Assembly: GCF_003073045.1 (NCBI RefSeq)
Contig: NC_037599.1
Span: 2,418,001-2,482,000 of the forward strand
Direction: 5' to 3'
Length of the DNA stretch: 64,000 nt
Source: Pomacea canaliculata
Lineage: Eukaryota; Mollusca; Gastropoda; Architaenioglossa; Ampullariidae
Shown here: one piece after another, positions 60,300 through 64,000 of the stretch
Layout of the letters: each line of letters starts with the position of its first letter
How positions within the stretch are numbered: position 1 is the first letter of the stretch
Position numbers and translations under genes: made by a program
Notes under the pieces: generated by a model
What the model was told of the DNA's origin: nothing
What the model saw: the letters and a program-made list of their open reading frames with translations, nothing else
Database searches by the model: none

Positions 60300-63200
60300 T
60301 GCAGCGTGTATGTGATTTAGATTTTCATCAGCATGTATTTTTGTTATTAACATTAGCACAAATCAGCATGAACAGCAAAGGATCCTACAGTTTACAAATA
60401 ATTGTATCTACTAATTTTCATTTTATAAGAAGTCTTCATGATTAGTGTTTGAGCTAATATCACAACAAAGCAACTAGCCACTGTAGACAGGTGCTACGTG
60501 TAGAGACACCTAGAGAGGACACAAAGTTATATTATTGTATGGGTGACAAGCTCAAAAGTCATCATGTGGACACAATAGTCAGCTAATAAGCAGGCCATCA
60601 AAGCTAGACAACCATGTTGAAGAAAAGCACAAAGAGGCTAACAGTTATCATTTTACCTTAACATCCATTCAATTAAAGTGTTTGATTGGTAGATTTCATT
60701 CATGTTGAGGTCTATGGCAATGCTAGCACCCAATCTGAAGATACCTTGTACTTTCAATGACTGTATCTGCTTGGATATCTAAATTAATCAAAAGATGTAT
60801 GCACCTTTCTTGCATCTCCAAGCACACATCATAAAAAAAACTCAGTAAACATAAATACCAAGCAACTCATCTGTGTTTACAGTTTGCTTTAATAAATGCC
60901 ATTTGAAAATTACACTCTGTTTTATAACAGTGTAAAGATGCACATGGAGTTGGGTCTTCAGTAACATCAGGCCAACATAACCATGATTCAGTTCAATCTA
61001 GTCTTTTATATGGCACTGGAACATTCATGCTCTTTGTGACCAGTAATTAGTTTCTTAACTGTTCACTCTTCTCCATCAAAGTAATTAAACTTTTTTTTTT
61101 AAAAAAAAAACCTATGCAAGTTTCAGTAATACAAGTCCTTTCACTTTGTAAATACCAATATAAACAGGACAATCTGAGCTATTTTCACATCATATATTAA
61201 AATATTTTGAACTTCTCAAAGATTTAAGTAGATGAATCCCACATGGCAGAGGAACATGAAATGGCTTGAAAGTCTTTACTTTTTACTTTCCAAATTTAAA
61301 AATGAGTAATACATTGTACAGAACCTTGACTTTAAAATATCTCTGAAAAGAAAAGATGTACATCTGAGTTTAAGATATCCCCAAGGAGACAAAGATGTGC
61401 TTTTTTTAATGTTTTCAGATTAAAATTTGGAAACACCAAAAAGTAGGGTGGACTAGGGAAAATTATCTAAACCAGCAACTCATCGAATGTGGCTTGATGT
61501 TGATTGAAACCGAATATACAATGGCCCTACTTGCAGAAGATTGTAAAAATCGTGAGAAAACAAAAATGGGGCTCATATTTAATATGTTGTGGTGCAGATA
61601 GTACCAGGAAAGAAATTCCCAGTGGTCGCATCAAGGCAAGTACCATAAGCTTGTTAAAATTTAGCATAACACATTGTCTCCATAAACTGGGTAAACAGTG
61701 TCTAGGTGCACAAAATTATGACTTGCACAAGAAGGATGTGACTGCTTAACAATGCTGACATTCTTGTTACAACCCATAGCCCCAAACTGATATTTTATAA
61801 TCTTTTCATTTTGTGGTACATTTGTAAATCAGAAAAGGTTTGTTGTAAGATGATCAAACTTGAGCAGAAAAAGGCTTCCAAAAGACATGGACAACTGTTC
61901 TATTGGTGTACTTAAGATTTAATACATTTTAAACTTTGACATTAACATTGTTAACCACTTACATTTTTCGATATTTTATGCTCTTAAATAGAATGCTGCT
62001 TGGGCTGCTGCAGACCAAGGTAACAGAAGGGCATCAACCACAGCAAAAAAAAACTCTTTTTTTAAAGCAGTTAACAAGTTTTCAATAGATTAATATAAAC
62101 CCTGTTTACTGTCTGAATACCCGAAATTTGTTTTGCACGTGTTCTTGATGTTCAAGAGGTGCATAAAACTAAAGGTGCAAGCTTTATCCTTGTCAGTCAC
62201 ACTCCGAAAATCCTAAAAAATGACAAAAATGCATCACTTTCCCTCAGTTTCACACAATTCTTCCATGTATTAAGACTTTGATCTACAAAGACTGATCTAA
62301 AGTCATATCAAACCAGAGTAATATTCAGCTGTCTGAGCAAAGAAATGGCAGTTCTAGCAGGCTAACAGGTAGATGTGGTCAAAAAAATACCCAGATAATG
62401 TTTGCTAAAACAGCACTATTGCAACAAAGGTTTACTGTACCCGGTTCATCATAGTGTAGTATTTACAGAACCAGATTATCAGAAAACAAAATTTAAAAAA
62501 AGAACTTATTGTAACAAGTAGGCTGATGGCAGTTGCATTAACTGTACACTGTTGCAAAACCCAACAGTTCTGAAAAACAGTACATGATGAGAACACAAGA
62601 CAACAGCTTATTATACAGATTTTAATAAGATTTGCTGATGGTGCCAGTACACACAGACTCAATGAACGACTCACATAAAATTCTGAATGGGCTGTTCAAA
62701 ATGGGTCTAGAAGGCAGCCAACATTTTTTAAAAACATAGTGCAAGTATTATGTTTTAGAGCCCGTGACTGGAAGAAGTATCTTTTTACGGGAAAAACCTA
62801 ATGAATTCTTAATTATAATTTTCAGAAAAACCCTACTTGGCTGAACTCTTTGGCCAAGCCCCCTCACACTCACATATCCACAAAGTTGAATACAAAATCT
62901 GTGTAATTTTAATAACTGAAGCCCATTTTTAGGTTGGAAAGGTTCAACTGCTATTGAATCTATATATTGCTGGCCTTTTAAAAATATTCTGACTTGATCA
63001 GCAGAAAACTTGAACACAAGCTGAACATGTTTTTAAATTAGATCTACCAAGTCTGCATCTAACTGTAACCATGCTGCTTAGGAAAATTCTGATAAGTAGT
63101 AATATTCTTCTACTGAATTGTGCTAATATTTAGGACCTGATATCAAAAATCAAAGAAAGACTGGACATACGTAATGTGTGCCACTTAGGCCTGAACATGA

Positions 63201-63437
63201 TGGGACCATCCTCATTTCGGCTGGATACCACTGATATCAGTAGTGGCTTAAAATTTTTAATAAATCCAAAAAACTAAGCAAATTTCCACTGTCACGGTAC
63301 ATTGATGGAGAGGTGGGATATGGATATGAAAACAAGACATCAATTTTTAACACAGCTAGCCAAGATTTTATATCCAATAAATAAAATGAGTCTTTTGGTG
63401 TAAGTTAACAGTTCATGCTTGTGACTGTGAGCTGAAG
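60300..63437. other. 3' region of the TatD gene and spacer
   Basis: AT-rich with long A and T runs (61090-61110). The first 600 bp are presumably TatD 3' UTR; the part next to 63437 may be 3' UTR of a minus-strand gene. No supported coding frame. Confidence 0.5.
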
Positions 63438-63558
63438 CTACTTGCCACCAGCAGACAGCATCTGACTGCACCAGGAGAAGAAAGAGACTGTGTAGTGCTG
63501 CATCTGTTCAACGCCCCACACAGCCGTCTGCTGTAATTTGTCTGTTGTAAAGTTTCCA
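63438..63558 (-). CDS. Candidate C-terminal exon of an unidentified gene
   Basis: After a strong acceptor (CTCTTTCTCTTGCAG, AG at 63559-63560) the minus strand reads 39 codons to TAG: NFTTDKLQQTAVWGVEQMQ, then HYTVSFFSWCSQMLSAGGK. The sequence is complex and protein-like, and the acceptor is good. The two other frames are also open for some length, so the choice rests on composition. I do not recognise the family. Upstream exons would lie beyond the window. Confidence 0.4.
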
Positions 63559-64000
63559 CTGCAAGAGAAAGAGGCTGCCTGTTACGTACTTGCATATTTA
63601 ATTCCCTCCATCAGTACAAGTTTCCAAACGTGATTTCCATATCCCCCAAAGCAGCTGTGAACAGGTAAGTACAGGCAAAGATGCTATTGGTAAATGATTT
63701 CTCTTTATTGTCTCCATCTAAAAGCTTGTGATTTCACTTCCCCCTACCACAAAAAGCTCCTAAAAATACTACATCTCTCCAATTTAGCCTAAGAAAACTG
63801 AAACAAAGGCATCATATTAGCCCACCAGTTTTTCAACCTTTCATTGCAAGCCTAGGACTTGGCATATGGACTTAGGGCCTGCTTATCAGCTGAGCCTGTG
63901 CGTTGCATCACATTAACAAACTGCTTACATAAAAACATGGTCCTCCAACCAGTGCTGGAGAGAGAACAGCAGGTGCAACACATGTTTCCATATCCAATGT
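63559..64000. other. Right edge of the window
   Basis: Possibly intron of the minus-strand candidate gene. A plus-strand GTAAGT follows an open stretch at 63664, but no domain is evident on either strand. Confidence 0.35.

Noticed and set aside
1-64000. CRISPR arrays, operons, rRNA genes, LTR-type or capsid-bearing elements
   Set aside because: Looked for repeats with regular spacers, rRNA motifs, paired long terminal repeats and capsid or envelope-like frames; none found.

Overview
The window looks like nuclear DNA of a protostome animal, most likely a mollusc and perhaps a gastropod. This is inferred from Toll-like receptors with two cysteine clusters, intron-rich genes with GT/AG borders, AT-rich spacers full of microsatellites, and a mix of LINE, tRNA-SINE, hAT and pogo-like fragments. 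No prokaryotic or viral gene was seen.

Region 1 (about 1-13.2 kb, minus strand) holds two paralogous EF-hand genes of the neuronal calcium sensor (NCS) type. They share an intron at exactly the same codon (after residue 130, phase 0). The second gene may also have two alternative upstream first exons near 12.2 and 13.1 kb. Both are in the right phase to join its second exon, and one encodes a dual-acylation-like MGxCxxC start.

Region 2 (13-19.6 kb) is mostly spacer, with a hAT miniature element lying just before it, a LINE remnant and two weak small-gene candidates.

Region 3 (20.0-46.2 kb, plus strand) is the main content: five tandem Toll-like receptor genes, called A to E here. Each has one exon for the signal peptide and leucine-rich ectodomain, one phase-0 intron, and one exon for the end of the second cysteine cap, the membrane segment and a divergent TIR domain. 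The TIR exon is almost identical among copies while the ectodomains differ, which suggests concerted evolution. Genes D and E also share about 500 bp of 5' flank. In every copy, reading through the intron gives a short TIR-less tail; in gene B that tail is strongly hydrophobic. Gene E has lost the frame between its inherited ATG and the rest of the receptor.

Region 4 (46.2-55 kb) is a mosaic. The 3' flank of gene D reappears at 51.9-53.9 kb, so about 5.7 kb carrying a decayed DUF4806-like gene and a 125-bp tandem repeat seems to sit inside the corresponding flank of gene E. Two SINE copies with clear target-site duplications and a LINE 3' end are also here.

Region 5 (55.1-60.3 kb, plus strand) is a TatD-family nuclease gene (TATDN1 type) of at least eleven exons. 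A possible terminal exon of an unidentified minus-strand gene is near 63.5 kb.
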